This document shows positions 11,161-23,148 of a stretch of 64,000 bases of DNA, in pieces (within the stretch, counting starts at the first letter, position 1; every line of letters begins with the position of its first letter). The position numbers were made by a program, and so were the translations under genes. The notes below the pieces were generated by a model. That model saw nothing but the letters and a program-made list of their open reading frames with translations. It was not told the origin of the DNA and did no database searches. Source of the DNA: Tetrapyrgos nigripes (Eukaryota; Basidiomycota; Agaricomycetes; Agaricales; Campanellaceae). Where the stretch lies: positions 62,001-126,000 of the forward strand of contig JAACJM010000182.1 of assembly GCA_013368315.1 (NCBI GenBank). Direction: 5' to 3'.

Positions 11161-12814
11161 CTAGTTGTCCGCTATTGGCTGCATGCCCAAAGTCCCAAGC
11201 TGCCTCCTTAAGCTCTGTTGCACTCGAAGTCTCTCCATAAACTCCTTCTGGTAGTAATTTACATTTGCTTGATCAAGCTCAATATAGCCACGACTATCGA
11301 ACACTGTGACCCATACCGTCTTCAAGTTGGGAAACGCAAAATCCAAATGGTCCGCTAATCTCTGTGGAGAGGTTTCTTTACCCATAACGCATACACGGAG
11401 CTTGAGAACCCGAAGTGGGTGAGGATGGGAATGGAATGGTGGACGCTGGAGGTGCTCGCCATATATTTCCGTAGAGTGGGCAGTGAGAAAAGATTGACAT
11501 CAAGAGTGACTTCCTCCAATTTGGGACATCGCTCGCAAAGAGTTCGGAACACCTTCGCCGTTGGTAGATGATTGCGCTCGGTAATGCATTTGACATGCAG
11601 AACGGTGAGCTGAGGCCAGGTGGAACAAATGACGGAGAAGTCTGTTTCCGTGACGGTGTTCAATGGGTAGATAGTGAGGAAACGCAGTGAGACCCCTTTC
11701 AGCGCTTGGATGAACATGTTCAAATCGACAATGGCGGTGAAGTCAAAGTGGGTCAGAGATTTGGGCCAGGTAATCATTTGGAGAAGATCTTCCAGTTTCG
11801 GATCCTTGTCTGGCTTCTCGTTTCTGTCCTCGAACTCGAGATATTCCAGTGGAGTATTCTGCCACGAGTTGAGAATTTCAACGACGACGGATTCGGCCTC
11901 GATGTCTAGGAATGCCTTCTTCAGGTTTGGGAAGAAATTAGGACTAGTGCGTAGCTGCACCTGCGATGATTCCGAGGGTTCCTCAGCGTCGAATAACGTC
12001 ACGTCCATTGACAGTCTCAGCTCCTCGAGATTCGCCAAGTGACCCAGTGACTGTATATCCTGGAGCAAAGCTACGCGTGTCTCGTATCCGGTCTCTACTA
12101 TGGAAAAGTAGCGAAGATTGCTGAGGCGGGAGATTGCAGGGAAAACATGTAATCTCTCCTGAGGACTGTACATAGAGTCAACGGTCAAGCGATGAAAATT
12201 GGGTGCATTTTGCTCCACAGCGTCGGCAAATGTGGACATATACGTGTCGGTATCCAGAGGTTCTCCGCCGAACTCATCGGGGAAGGAGAAGGACGCTTCG
12301 GCGAGTGAAGATGACATGAAAATTCTCGTTATGAGACTCCAGGGTCCCTGGAACGTGATATCGAAGTTTCTGAGAGATGGGAACGGTTGGAGTCGTATTT
12401 GGAGTAGTTGGGTGTAGACGGAATCGTCAATGGTAGCGAATATATCGCCTGTGTGGTATATTCCGTTGGGATGGCAGCAGAACTCTTTCATCATCGGTAA
12501 ATAGTAGTCGAATTGGCAAAGAGAAGCATTCTCCAGCGGGCTAGTAAGGAGCTGAACCGGAAAGAAAGGTCAGCATAAAGTTATTTATCAAGCTAAACAC
12601 CACATACGTAGGTGTTGCCAACTAACCGGAAGTTAGGCAGCAGTCGTAAAAAAGGAAAGACTGAGTCCATACTTCCCCACACGCGCTTGAGAGCAGGATC
12701 AGAAATGGCTTTGAAAGAGATTGCACAGGAAAGAAAGTCCTTGCGTCCGAGGTCATCATCGTCAAGGATGAGGTCGAAAAGTTCTTGGGGCAGCAGGCAC
12801 TGCGAGTAGGGCAT
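11161..12814 (-). CDS. F-box/leucine-rich-repeat-like protein A (about 520 aa)
   Basis: Exon 1, 12608-12814, starts with an F-box-like segment (LLPQELFDLIL, then SFKAISDPALKRVWGSM). A 56 nt intron is followed by exon 2, 11397-12551, then either a 35 nt intron (11362-11396) or a frameshift, and a last segment 11161-11361. The body has irregular repeats of the type F.NLR.F.I......L..LEELRLS, as in mushroom F-box proteins that resemble leucine-rich repeats. F-box proteins recruit substrates to SCF ubiquitin ligases; no substrate can be named. Intron 1 is in the same place and phase as in the three other family members. The short second intron restores the frame to the family's usual C-terminus (LADHLDFAFPNLKTVWV), which is why I extend the gene past the stop of the main ORF. 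Confidence 0.75.
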
Positions 12815-13328
12815 CCTCTCTGATGAACATTCTCAGCGTTAAACTGTAATCAGGAGCAATGACAACAAAAACATAGGCACTAACCTGGCCGACACGCAGA
12901 GTATAGAAGATTCCAAGGTGGTAGTGGTAGTCGGAACCAAGGGATAGCCAAGCGAGCTAAATCAACCCACCCGCTCGCCCCGTGAGAACTTCCCTACATT
13001 TGGCAAACCGCTTGGTAGTTGCCGGGGGCGAGCAGGTATTGATTTCAAGGATAGCTCGCGCGCTTGGCTGCCTCTTGGGAGGAGGAGGAGGAGGAGGAGC
13101 CTATCCCTGGGCTAACACAAGAAGTACATCATTATATATCTGCAAGCGGACAGGCCATTTGGGCAAATCTCTCCCAACGAACTCTTGACTCTGAGTAATG
13201 ATATATCATAGATATGGGCCGTAGAGGTATGTGATGCTGGTTCGGTAATATAGTATACACGAGTACAATGTTAACTTGCAGGCAACTTGTAAACTGGAAA
13301 AGGCTCAAGAAATCTCGCACTCCTCCAC
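12815..13328. other. Intergenic spacer between two F-box genes
   Basis: No gene is seen. It holds a short GGAGGA repeat near 13079-13099. It serves as 5' flank of gene A and 3' flank of gene B. Confidence 0.5.
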
Positions 13329-15045
13329 TCACGACTGGACTCTACGCTGGTTCCTCCTGGTGTCCTGACAGATTTCTAGCAACCGATTGACTTTCTCCCA
13401 ACGCTCATAGTCCGCATACTCTTTAACCTCGACTTCTCGCAGAAAAGGGAACGCCATATGCAAATGACGCGCTAGGTCCGCGTGCCTGCTCCCGCTGTTA
13501 CACTCTTCCTCCTCCTCCTTCTCCTCCTTCTCCACCCCCTCCTCCACTACCACCAAAAAAGCTTCCTCGGATACGTGTATGAAAAGACGCTCGAGGTCAT
13601 GAGTACCACCAGAAACACCAGAGTACCCGGCAACACTGCCTTCGGTTTTATCGATATCGATAGGAGGGACGTGAAGAACGTCGAGAGGAAGAGTGAGAGT
13701 TTTGAGCCTAGGACACCGTAGGGAAAGGATGGGTAATGAGGAGACTGTAGGAAGCCTAGGCCACTCCGACTTTGGGGGTATGTCAAGCTCGAGCCGGGTA
13801 AGGTTGGGCCATGCTTCGCAGATGTCGGAAATGTCGGAATCGAGTATGTAGAAATCACGTTGGTAGAGAGATGAGATTCTGAATTCTTCCACCCCCGACA
13901 ATGTGTATAAAGGCTGTATCAAGCTCGACAAGGAGACCTGCGAGAAGGTACCAACTTTGAAGTCGATCGTCAGGTGTGTTAGTGTGGTGGCCCACGAAGA
14001 GGGAATCGCCAAAAAGAACGTCTTGCACTGGTCTTCATCGAAGCGAGCCATTCCTATGGATAAGGATTCCAATGGAGAATACTCGTAGAGCTTCAGGAGC
14101 TCGAGCGCGATAGTGATGTCTTGATAGTGACCATTAAACTCGAGTCGTTTCAACGTTGTGTGGTTGGATAGACTCCCAGATACTACCCAGTCTCGCTTCT
14201 CCATATCTTCTTTCCTTACAACGGCGACATTTGACGAGATCGTCAAAGATTCCAGACTCGTCATATGATATAGAGACCGGAAATCCATGTCAAATGGCTG
14301 CTGCAAGTACATATTGAGAGTCAGCTCGAAAGAGCGTAAGTTCTCTGGTCGGGAGATCAGTGGAAAAGAGTAACGCGTCGTGTAGCTGAATGACAAAGAA
14401 TGTAGGTCGGGTGCTTCCTTATGGGCGAGTGAGAGATACACAGAAAGATCTGCGTCGCGCGGGTCACGGAAGAAAGCTGAACGGAGACGTGGAGAAACCA
14501 TGAACATGGTCGCATTAGAAAATGTGCTGGTGAAACAATGAAGGTGGGTCAAGGAAGGAAGGGGTCTGGGACGCGAGAGAGCCAGGCGAGGGTAGACAGA
14601 TGAGTCGACCTTTGAGATACCATGAAGAATGAAAAGCTTGACTTTGCTGGAATAGAGGTCAAATCGCTCCAAAGCATCTTCATTGTACTCGCCTTCGCCG
14701 GTCAAGATCTATCATGAAATAGTAGGTAAACAGTCGTCTGAAAACATGTCGAGGACTCACGCAGGTGCCATCTACATGACTAAAGTCAGGCAAGAGTTTG
14801 AGCAGCGGTATCAACCCAACAGTATGCCATAGAACTGAAATCGCAGAATGGAAAAGGGGTTTAGTGCTGAGAGCGCACGAGAGGAGATCCCTCTTTGAGT
14901 CTCTTGTGAGGACCTTGAAGCCGGGTACATAGTAAGTGGCGAGAAATAGATCTTGTTCTTCAACCAAATGGCTGAAAATCTGTCCTAGCAGCTCTGTTGG
15001 CAAAGTTGAAAGGATCTCTGGCATCTTCAGAGCTGGCAAAGGCAT
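13329..15045 (-). CDS. F-box/leucine-rich-repeat-like protein B (554 aa)
   Basis: Exon 1 is 14761-15045 and exon 2 is 13329-14708, joined in phase 0 across a 52 nt GT-AG intron. The F-box is the clearest of the family (LPTELLGQIFSHL, residues about 15-27), followed by RDLLSCALSTKPLFHSAISVLW. The rest has irregular leucine-rich strands ending with HLHMAFPFLREVEV. A run of glutamates (EKEEKEEEEE) near residue 500 is specific to this copy. It is a candidate SCF substrate receptor; the target is unknown. An upstream in-frame alternative start is not needed because the ATG at 15045 lies seven codons before MPEILSTLP. Confidence 0.85.
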
Positions 15046-15798
15046 TAGCTGGAATCAGATTACTTGCAACCTGCACGTACCGAACCACCTTCAAAGGCCC
15101 GAATTACTATTACAGCGCTGTCCCAGCTCCCAAGGCGGAGTAAACGTGGATGTGGAAAGCCAAGCCAAGTCGTCGCCGCCGCGTCTCACGTTGACGACAC
15201 GTTGACGACACGCCTCTGCATTTTTTATTCCTCTCTACTTGCGCATCATGCATCTCTTTCTCTTTCAAGATGTCAGCATTTACCAGCCAACAGCTCACCA
15301 GGTCTCTTAAAGTGACTTCTTCGTTGCGCTAACTTGCGGTTATGAGATTATTCCGTTTTCTGCAGCCTTTGGAATTCCTGATAGAAGAAACATTGGCCTT
15401 TTCACTTTCGACACTCACAACTCAAAAGTCTGCTCTTTTTGGCTCGTTTGGCTTGTCCGACCCCGTTCAAAGCCCCAGCGCCCACTCGCCGTTTTCTCGG
15501 ATATAAAATATATGTAAAAGGTGCCTTTAGTCTCTCTTGTGGAAGCCAAGTTCAAACCGGACAATCATAAGCTCATTTTATTCAGCAAGTTTTCAAGTCT
15601 CTGCCTTACGTGCAATGTTTTTCCGTCTCGGTGTTAGTATTTTGCAAGTCGTCCATCAGTCCACAATGAACGTTTGTGTCTCTCTACCGGAAAATGCATC
15701 CTTGTTTTCTTCGAGGAAATCAACCATTTGTCTTGGCACTGCCCGAAAATTTTCCGTTCCAATTACCATTTTATCTTGTACTTCCTTGGGGGGCAGGT
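15046..15798. other. Divergent promoter region between F-box B and the cellobiohydrolase gene
   Basis: The two genes are transcribed away from each other, so this stretch should hold both promoters. No gene is supported in it. AT-rich patches such as GGATATAAAATATATG near 15498-15513 sit well upstream of the likely cellulase TATA box. Confidence 0.5.
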
Positions 15799-15806
15799 AT
15801 ATAAGA
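15799..15806 (+). promoter_or_regulatory. TATA box of the cellobiohydrolase gene
   Basis: TATATAAG lies 58-65 bases before the ATG at 15864, the usual position in highly expressed fungal secreted-enzyme genes. Confidence 0.65.
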
Positions 15807-16201
15807 GCTCATAGACACTCACTTCATCGGTCCAAACTCCTTCTGTCTTCGGTCTCCAGCGCTATGTTCCGCTCAGCTTCTCTCGTCCTCTTCACTTTCC
15901 TTGCCGTCGCCTACGGGCAACAGGTTGGAACCAACACAGCAGAAACCCACCCGCCTCTGACTTGGCAAAAATGTACCGCTCCTGGAAGCTGCACCTCTCA
16001 GTCTTCTTCTGTCGTCATTGAGTAAATTTGCCATCATTTTTGCCTTCAAGCCGTGTTTTCTGACGCGTCGACACAGTGCAAACTGGCGCTGGACTCACAC
16101 CACTTCAGGATTTACCAACTGTTACACTGGAAACACATGGGACACCGGCCTTTGTCCCGACGGCAAGACTTGCGCTTCCGCCTGCGCTTTAGATGAAGCC
16201 G

Positions 16202-16251
16202 ATCAGTCACTTTCGAACTCGCTTGAAATTATTTCTGACTCTTTGTGACAG
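16202..16251 (+). other. Cellobiohydrolase intron 2 with AT in place of the GT donor
   Basis: The reading frame requires removal of exactly this stretch (from ALDEA to DYQGTYG). It has a branch-point-like CTGAC and ends in CAG, but the first bases are ATCAGT rather than GTCAGT, consistent with a single G-to-A change at the splice site. Confidence 0.65.
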
Positions 16252-17056
16252 ACTATCAAGGCACCTATGGTATCACTTCCTCTGGTGATCAGGTCGGCCT
16301 CAAATTCGTCGCAAACGGTCAACAGAAGAACATCGGAAGTCGTGTCTATCTCATGGCCCCAGGCTCTCAGGTATTTGGACTCGAATCGACGATTATTGAA
16401 CCCGATCTGACTCTTAATTTTGATATCAGACTACTTACCAGAAATTCAACCTTCTCAACCAAGAATTCACCTTTGACGTTGACTTGAGCACGTTGCCCTG
16501 CGGTCTAAATGGAGCACTCTATTTCGTAGGGATGGATGCTGATGGTGGTATGGTGAGCCGGTCTGCACACTTTGCACACTTTCCTCGTCCTGACATCTAT
16601 CCAGGCCAAGTTCCCAACCAACAAAGCTGGCGCAAAATACGGAACTGGTTACTGTGACGCCCAATGTCCTCGCGACCTCAAATGGATCGACGGTACGGCT
16701 AACGTTGCAGGCTGGGCTGGCTCCGACAACGACCCTAACTCGGGTAATGGAAACATGGGAACCTGCTGCAATGAGATGGATATCTGGGAAGCCAACTCGA
16801 TCTCCCAGGCGCTGTAAGTACTATCCACTGTTGTAATATAACGAATTCTAACGACCTACCCTGCACTTTACAACCAAAATTATCAAATTTCTCCCTCGCA
16901 GCACCCCCCCATGCTTGCACAGTTACTGGCCAACAATCCTGCACCGGCTCTTCCTGTTCTGCTCCTGGTTCGACCGGCGGAGTCTGTGACCAGCCTGGAG
17001 GTGACTTTAACCCCTTCAGAATGGGTGTCAAAGATTTCTATGAACCCGGGGCCAAC

Positions 17057-17065
17057 TTCGCGATC
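17057..17065. repeat. 9 bp target-site duplication, left copy
   Basis: TTCGCGATC here is repeated at 23140-23148 on the other side of the inserted element. It is part of the cellulase exon. Confidence 0.92.
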
Positions 17066-17899
17066 CGGGTATGAGAAATTTGCGGACACCCCCTTGCGGA
17101 CACCCTGCGGACACCCATTTTTCATTGCTATGAACCTATTCTTGTCAAAAACCATTGTTTCTATTAGTTTATGGGATAATACAAACACTCCTACCACCTG
17201 CTATGAGTAATCAGAATGATGGCCTTTTGTGCAGGAAGCTAAAGTTTTGGACTTGTGACCTGGACACTTTTGAATCTTCAACACTTTCAACATTTCGTTG
17301 GCTCACTTTTGTAAAGATGAGCTTGTTTGTAAGTATCCTCCTCCAAATATGTATAGTTCAAGTATGTAGTCTAAGTTTTTATAGCAAGGCTGGCGTAGAA
17401 AGCTGGCCATATTTCTGTATCCAGACTTGGAGACTGAGCAACTTCACAGCAATGAGGAGCCACCTCATACAATGAGCAAATCTGTCATCAATGGTGTGTA
17501 TTTTGTTGATGCTATCACAATCATGCAGTTTGCACTGACTTCTATTTTTACTCCTATTTTTAAATTTAGAATACACAAACTCTTCAACTCAGGTTCCAGA
17601 GGACAGCATAGCCAACTGTGGTATGTAGAATTTGCTATCATAGCTAAATGGTGTCAATCTGAGCTATTTGAAAAGATCTACCTTGCAAACCTGCACCTAA
17701 GGATGCCAGTCCTAGAGTGAAAGACAACCATCAGATGAATATAAATCTGAGTGCTACCAATGCAGAGATGGTCCAGGTCCAGGTCTGAAGTGAGGGTAAG
17801 ATCTTTACTATATCAATCACTTCTTGATGAATATACCTTAAAACTTATCATTCTTCTTATAGGTTTTTTTTCCAAAATGAAGGGAAGCACTGGTGACAG

Positions 17900-20800
17900 T
17901 CAATTGCATCACATTACAAGCATCTCCAATGGTATGTGGAAGTCCCTTTAACTGTGGAATGGTGTCTGAGTGAATTTATAGCTGGGCATAACACTCAGAA
18001 TAATGCACCTTTGACTGTTCAGCCCCCATCTACTGTACCAGCACTGCAGAAACCAATTCAAGACAAAACTGTCATAGTCCCATCTGCTCCAGCTCACCCT
18101 ACAAATATAGCAGTATATCCTGTAGATCTAACAGATCCTGCTCGTCTGACTACATTTGTTCCACTTGAATCTCCACCAGCACCTCAGTGTCGTCACAAAA
18201 ATGATATGAGTGTGCCATTCACCCGCATTGACTTGCTTGAAGGTGGATTTTGGAATGGGTTCCCAAATGGAAAATTTGCTATTGACCTGGACTACTCGAC
18301 TTTTAGTGCACATAAGAATCTTGCAGTTCAGTGGGCTACACGGGGCTCCAGTGGAGCTAATGGAAAGAATGGTCAAAGTTTTACAGTGAATGGTGAAACA
18401 ATATCCCAGGGCAGAGAGAGCTACAAGCAATGTCTCGGTATACTCCGGTGCAGGAATGAAAATTGTGATATCATCACTCGACCTAAAACGCATGCTAAAT
18501 CACTGGAAAAGCAGACAATAACACAACAGTGTCAGTGTGGTGCCTCACTTGAACATTTCCCTTGTGAATCCCGTTCCTACCTTATTGAATATGGTCAGGT
18601 TGGCACAGATATCTCAACTTGTAAATATCGATACATCAATGGTCAACCCCACAACCATCCCAGGCTTCCCTACGTCAAGCATCTGACAGCCCAGGAGTCA
18701 AAAGATACCAAAGAGCATCTTCAAATTAATCAAGATCAAACTCCCTTGCAAAGCTATGCAGCTGGCAAAGACTCTGAGGGTAAAACAAAATCAGCATGAG
18801 AGATTGGACAATGCCTTGGAAACCCCGATACTTTCCGATATCACCGCAAGAATTTCAAAAACAGTGCAAAATCAGAAGTTGGATCATCATTTATCAATCA
18901 GTTCCACTCTTGGATCAAGCGGCACCATGATGAAGTCATCATGAGAGAAAATACTGTGGGTAGAGAGGTAAGTTCACTAATATCTACCTGTTTGGACCTT
19001 TCAGTAACTAAGATAAATAAACAAACAAATAGGATGAATGTGTCATATCATTTCACACCAAGTGGATGCGAGATCAACTTTTGCCAAAGGCAGTATTAAT
19101 AGAAGGACCTTTGCCACTGGAAGGAATGTTAACAGATGGAGCACACAAGTACTGGTCAGACCTCAATTCTGTGTTGATTTCAACCACCACATTCTGTCCA
19201 GGAATTGATAGATGGGTCCCCTGCATGTTCAGCTTTGCCAATGGGGTCACCACTCGGCATTACCATTGGCATTTTACTAGTGTGATTAAGAGCATTTTTG
19301 AAGCTGCACTAGAATATGACATGGAAATTAAAGATGAATTGTTTGCATTGGTGAGAACTCTTTATCAAGACTAAATTAAATTATATCTCACTGATTTGAA
19401 TCAAAAAGGTTGTTGATTTTAGTGATGCACAACGACTTGGTTTTATATCTGCATTTGTTGATTGTTTTATGGACTGGAAGGACAACACTCGGACACGTGC
19501 TGAGCTTGAGAAGGCTGCCCAGGAACTTATCAAGGGATGTAAATATCATTTTGAGAAATCTATGACACGTGTTTCTCGGCTTGGTAACCATGTGCCACCA
19601 GAATCAAGAGACAACTTTCTAGAAACCTGCAGGCAGATGGTTGAGACAGAGAATTCCGGTGTATTCAATCAATTAGTGAAGATAATGCAAGAGAGATGGC
19701 CAGGGCTGGAAGCATGGCAGAGATGGTGGCTAGCTCCTGAACATGCTAGTATGATTTTTAGGAGTCAACGAACAATGGATAGCACACTTGCCTCCAAGCT
19801 TCCTGATACAACAAATGCAGAGGAATCTCTGCACTCTGTTATATACACTATTGCTGGTAAGGAATCCTGATATATGTCTCAGAATATTACTCAATTTTCT
19901 GCCAGGCCAAAACAAGGATATTGTTCCTGGATGTGATGGTTTGCTCCTAGTCTCACAGCATTTTCAAGGCCTGTATGACTCTTATAGTAGTAGGTTTGGT
20001 CTAATTTTTGAGAATATCTCTCACTGATCTTCAATGCAGTTGGCCAACCAATTTGGTATGGCCGATCTCAGCGCCAGCATAAGCTTGATCGGCTTGCAGC
20101 TACAACAATACCAGAAACCCCAAAACGTAGACGCAGCAGTCAAAGTCATACCCCTTCCCCTAGAAAACATGACCGCTCTGCACTCAGGGAGGGTCGCGCC
20201 CCTGATACTCAGTCCGACCTCAGAAAATCTAAGAAACAAAAGCATGTCAAGATTTTAGCTCTCAGTAGCTCTGGTTCTGAAGATGAGTTGCCTTCATCAC
20301 CTAAAAAGGCAAAAAAGGAGCAACAGATCAAGATTCCAGTCTTGGATAGCTTTTCTTCCAAACATGATAAAATTCCTGTATCCAAAAAGAAGATGTCACA
20401 GGGAAAGGAAAAAAGACCTGATTTATCTGCTCCACTGTCAATAGATCTGGCAATTACCAAGGAATTTGCTAGCTACCCATGGTCACGTAACTCTTGCTGG
20501 CTTGATACATCATTGCATCTTGTGTATATTACACTAATGTGTCATGGACATTGGGAAGAGTTTGCAAGCTTTGCTGCTCCTTGTGCTGGACAGGATCCCA
20601 CCAAGTGGTCAATTTCATACTTGCACAAAACTCTGAGTGACCGGAGAGCATGGCCACTCTCTACTTTTGCAGGATCTCACTCTGAGGATGATGGATCACA
20701 AAAACTTCAGAACATACGTGATAGGTTTAGACACATACTCGCTGGGCTACCCCGTTGTTTGTCAGGAGAAGAGACCTCATATCATATAGTAAGTTGATCT

Positions 20801-22376
20801 CTTTTTATAATACTCAGATATGCTCAGTTTATATGAATGCAGGAACATGAATACCATTCTGCTCTAGTAAGACTGTTATAATCAATTTTTAACATTTTGA
20901 AACTTATTATTTCTCTAGTATTGGCTGTACTACTTGATTACAGCCCCAAATGCCAAGTGTTGTGATGGTCCCATTTGTCCAGATGCAGTCAGATTCTTTC
21001 TTCCTGTCATTCAAAGGGTCTCCAGTTGCAGTGAGGGTCACTATCAGGTTGGGCATCCTCGCGTCACAAATTCTCAATGGCAGGAACCAGCTGCAAGGGA
21101 CTTTAATCTCTTTAAAGGCAATATAGGCAACTGGTTTGAGTCACTCTTTAACTTGTCTTCACTGGAGGTTCCACAGAGCTTTGAAGAATGCTGGAGACAT
21201 CACACAAGAGAGGGTACAAATGATCCAGATATATATTGTCAAGGAAGTTGCCAAAAAATGGAATTTGTCAGCTGGATTCCCTCTGTACTCATTATTCGGC
21301 CAGGTGTGAGTGAGGAGGGCAAGCAACCTGATTGGGATTTTCCTTGTGCGATGTATCTAGACACCAAATCATCTAGCAAAAAGAGTGGTGCTGTATACAA
21401 GCTTGTGGGCCGGATGTTTTCAAACGGAACACATTTCAGATGTATTACACTTATCCCAACAACTGGTGGAAAATCAGTTGCTTTTTTGTATGATGGCATG
21501 GAGCACAATGGCTATGCCCAGCAGTTGAAGGGGAAGATTGCAGATTTGCTGGGTGGAAAAACATCACTTTCTGGTTATCACACTGTTTGCAGTTTCTATA
21601 GCCTTGAAGGTGGTGTCAATGCTCAGAAGAAATTCCACCAAGACTGTATCAAAACAGCACGAGAAAAGCTTGACATACAGCTAGATGGGACCAATTCAGC
21701 CACTTTGGTCAAGGCTGGGTACAGAGTCATGAAAGTGGAGGAAACCAAGAGATGGAAACCACATTACTCAGTTACAGAGTATCAACAAACAGACTCTGAC
21801 CAACAAGTAATTCAATCAATTTCACCTCATTCCAACGCAAGCTCTGGATGTCCAGTGACACCATCACGGACAATTCTCTCTAGTTCTCCACCACCTTCAT
21901 CACCCCTTCCTATACTCTGTCAATGTGGCACTGAGAATGATGGTCATCGTGACAGTGTAAAACAGGACACAGTGCAATGTGATCAATGTCAGCGGTGGTC
22001 ACATTTAGCCTGCCTTGTCAATCGGTTAGAACCAACAATTGAGGGAGCATTCATATGTCATGTCTGCAGTGGTCAATCACTGTTTCAGTGTCACAAGTTC
22101 ATGGAGAGATTGACTTGTGAGTCTGTAGGAATATTCTCTTGGAATCCTGTATGGAGATTATCTGTAAAAACATCAGGAAAAGGATTGTGGCTGTGCTTAT
22201 CCTACTTTTTTCAGAAAGTTTACACTCTGTGGGCAGTGTTGGAATGCATCAGTATTGTAACTGGCACTCCTGAGGCTGTCTACAGGGTGTCCACAAGGTG
22301 TCTGCAAAATGTCCTCTCAGAAAAATTTGTGGCTGTGCTTCTCCCACTTTTTTTCAAAAAGTTTACATTCTGTTGA
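17900..22376 (+). CDS. MULE transposase with WRKY-GCM1-like zinc domain, DDE core, USP-like peptidase and PHD finger (internal stop)
   Basis: Inferred exons: 17900-18967, 19033-19350, 19409-19856, 19906-19993, 20040-20788, 20919-about 22100. Domains in order: a zinc domain with Cys in CLGILRC, CQCG and CKYRY and the terminal HxH in GQPHNHPRLP, as in WRKY-GCM1 transposases; a DDE core with Asp in GMLTDGAHK, Asp in VVDFSDAQ and Glu in TTNAEESLH; a basic Ser-rich linker (KRRR, SKKQK); a peptidase-like part with a Cys box SRNSCWLDTS (about 20482-20511) and a His box GTHFRC followed by FLYDG (about 21426-21496), resembling ubiquitin-specific proteases; and a PHD finger (CQCG, CDQCQRWSHLACL, CHVC, about 21919-22065). 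Codon 18797-18799 is TGA in an otherwise continuous frame, so this copy is probably dead unless that part is spliced out. The last exon runs into the subterminal repeats and its true end is unclear. Exons before 17900 are likely but not resolved. Confidence 0.75.
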
Positions 22377-22545
22377 CAGTGCTGGAATGCATCAGGGTTG
22401 TAACTGGCACTCCTGAGACTGTATACAGGGTGTCCACAAGGTGTCCGCAAGGTGTCCACAAGGTGTCTGCAAGGTGTCCGCAAGGTGTCCGCAAGGTGTC
22501 TGCAAGGTATCCGCAAGGTGTCCACAAAGTGTTACAAGTGCAAAA
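22184..22545 (+). repeat. Subterminal repeats of the MULE: two copies of a ~140 bp unit plus a GGTGTCCGCAA tandem array
   Basis: A unit starting TTGTGGCTGTGCTTATCC and ending in GGTGTCCACAAGG occurs at 22185-22310 and again at 22327-22445; a third, more diverged copy starts at 22949. The second copy runs into about nine 11 bp units of GGTGTCCGCAA and variants (22433-22535). The same 9-11 bp word forms the element ends, so these are likely transposase binding sites. Confidence 0.85.
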
Positions 22546-23139
22546 CAGGATTACAATCAGTACAACTGATTCTGAAGCTATTACAATGTCTTCTCTTGTA
22601 CAAACATGCTAAGACATGACCCCAATACCATCAGTTGTTTAATATTCAAAGTTGACAGGTCCAAATGTTAAAATTATGGTGAGTACAGATTACCTTGGAG
22701 TTATTATAATGTATATCTTCCAGAAACATGCTATGACCTGTCTCTTATACCACTAACTAGTTGATATTCAAAGTTGACAAGTGCAGATGCTGGCAGTCAG
22801 CTTCTCAAAGCACTTGAGATTTGTGAAAAACATTTTGAGTGTCTTCAGCATTGCAATTTCACAATGATATTTGACTCATGAGGATGTATGAATCTTCTCT
22901 TAGCACTCTTTAGAGAAATTATCTGTGGAAACATATCAAAAAAAAAAATTGTGGCTGTGCTTATCCCACTTTTTGAAGATTTTTACACTCTGTGGACAAG
23001 ACCTTGAAAGTGTCTCTGAGGCAAGATATACACTTGACACAGGAGGTACAGTCTCATACAGTATCTACAATCCTATCTACAGGGTGTCCGCAACCCTTCA
23101 AGGTGTCCGCAAGGGGTGTCCGCAAATTTACCAGTACCG

Positions 23140-23148
23140 TTCGCGATC
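23140..23148. repeat. 9 bp target-site duplication, right copy
   Basis: TTCGCGATC, identical to 17057-17065. Coding for the cellulase resumes directly after it. Confidence 0.92.

Larger units (their letters stand above)
17066..23139 (+). mobile_element. Mutator-like (MULE) transposon, 6,074 bp, inserted in the cellulase exon
   Basis: The ends are inverted repeats starting CGG, then about 7 variable bases, then AAATTTGCGGACACC and a second TTGCGGACACC. Both ends are bounded by the 9 bp duplication TTCGCGATC, the size typical of Mutator elements. The unit GCGGACACC(TT) recurs inside both ends and in a long tandem array at 22440-22540. The element encodes a multi-exon transposase on plus (about 17900-22100). 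The identical target duplication and near-identical inner terminal repeats point to a fairly recent insertion, although the transposase frame has a stop at 18797-18799. Confidence 0.92.

Noticed and set aside
17155..17720. Short plus ORFs at the left end of the MULE
   Set aside because: They could hold the first transposase exons, but no consistent splice path or domain was found, so no gene boundary is claimed.
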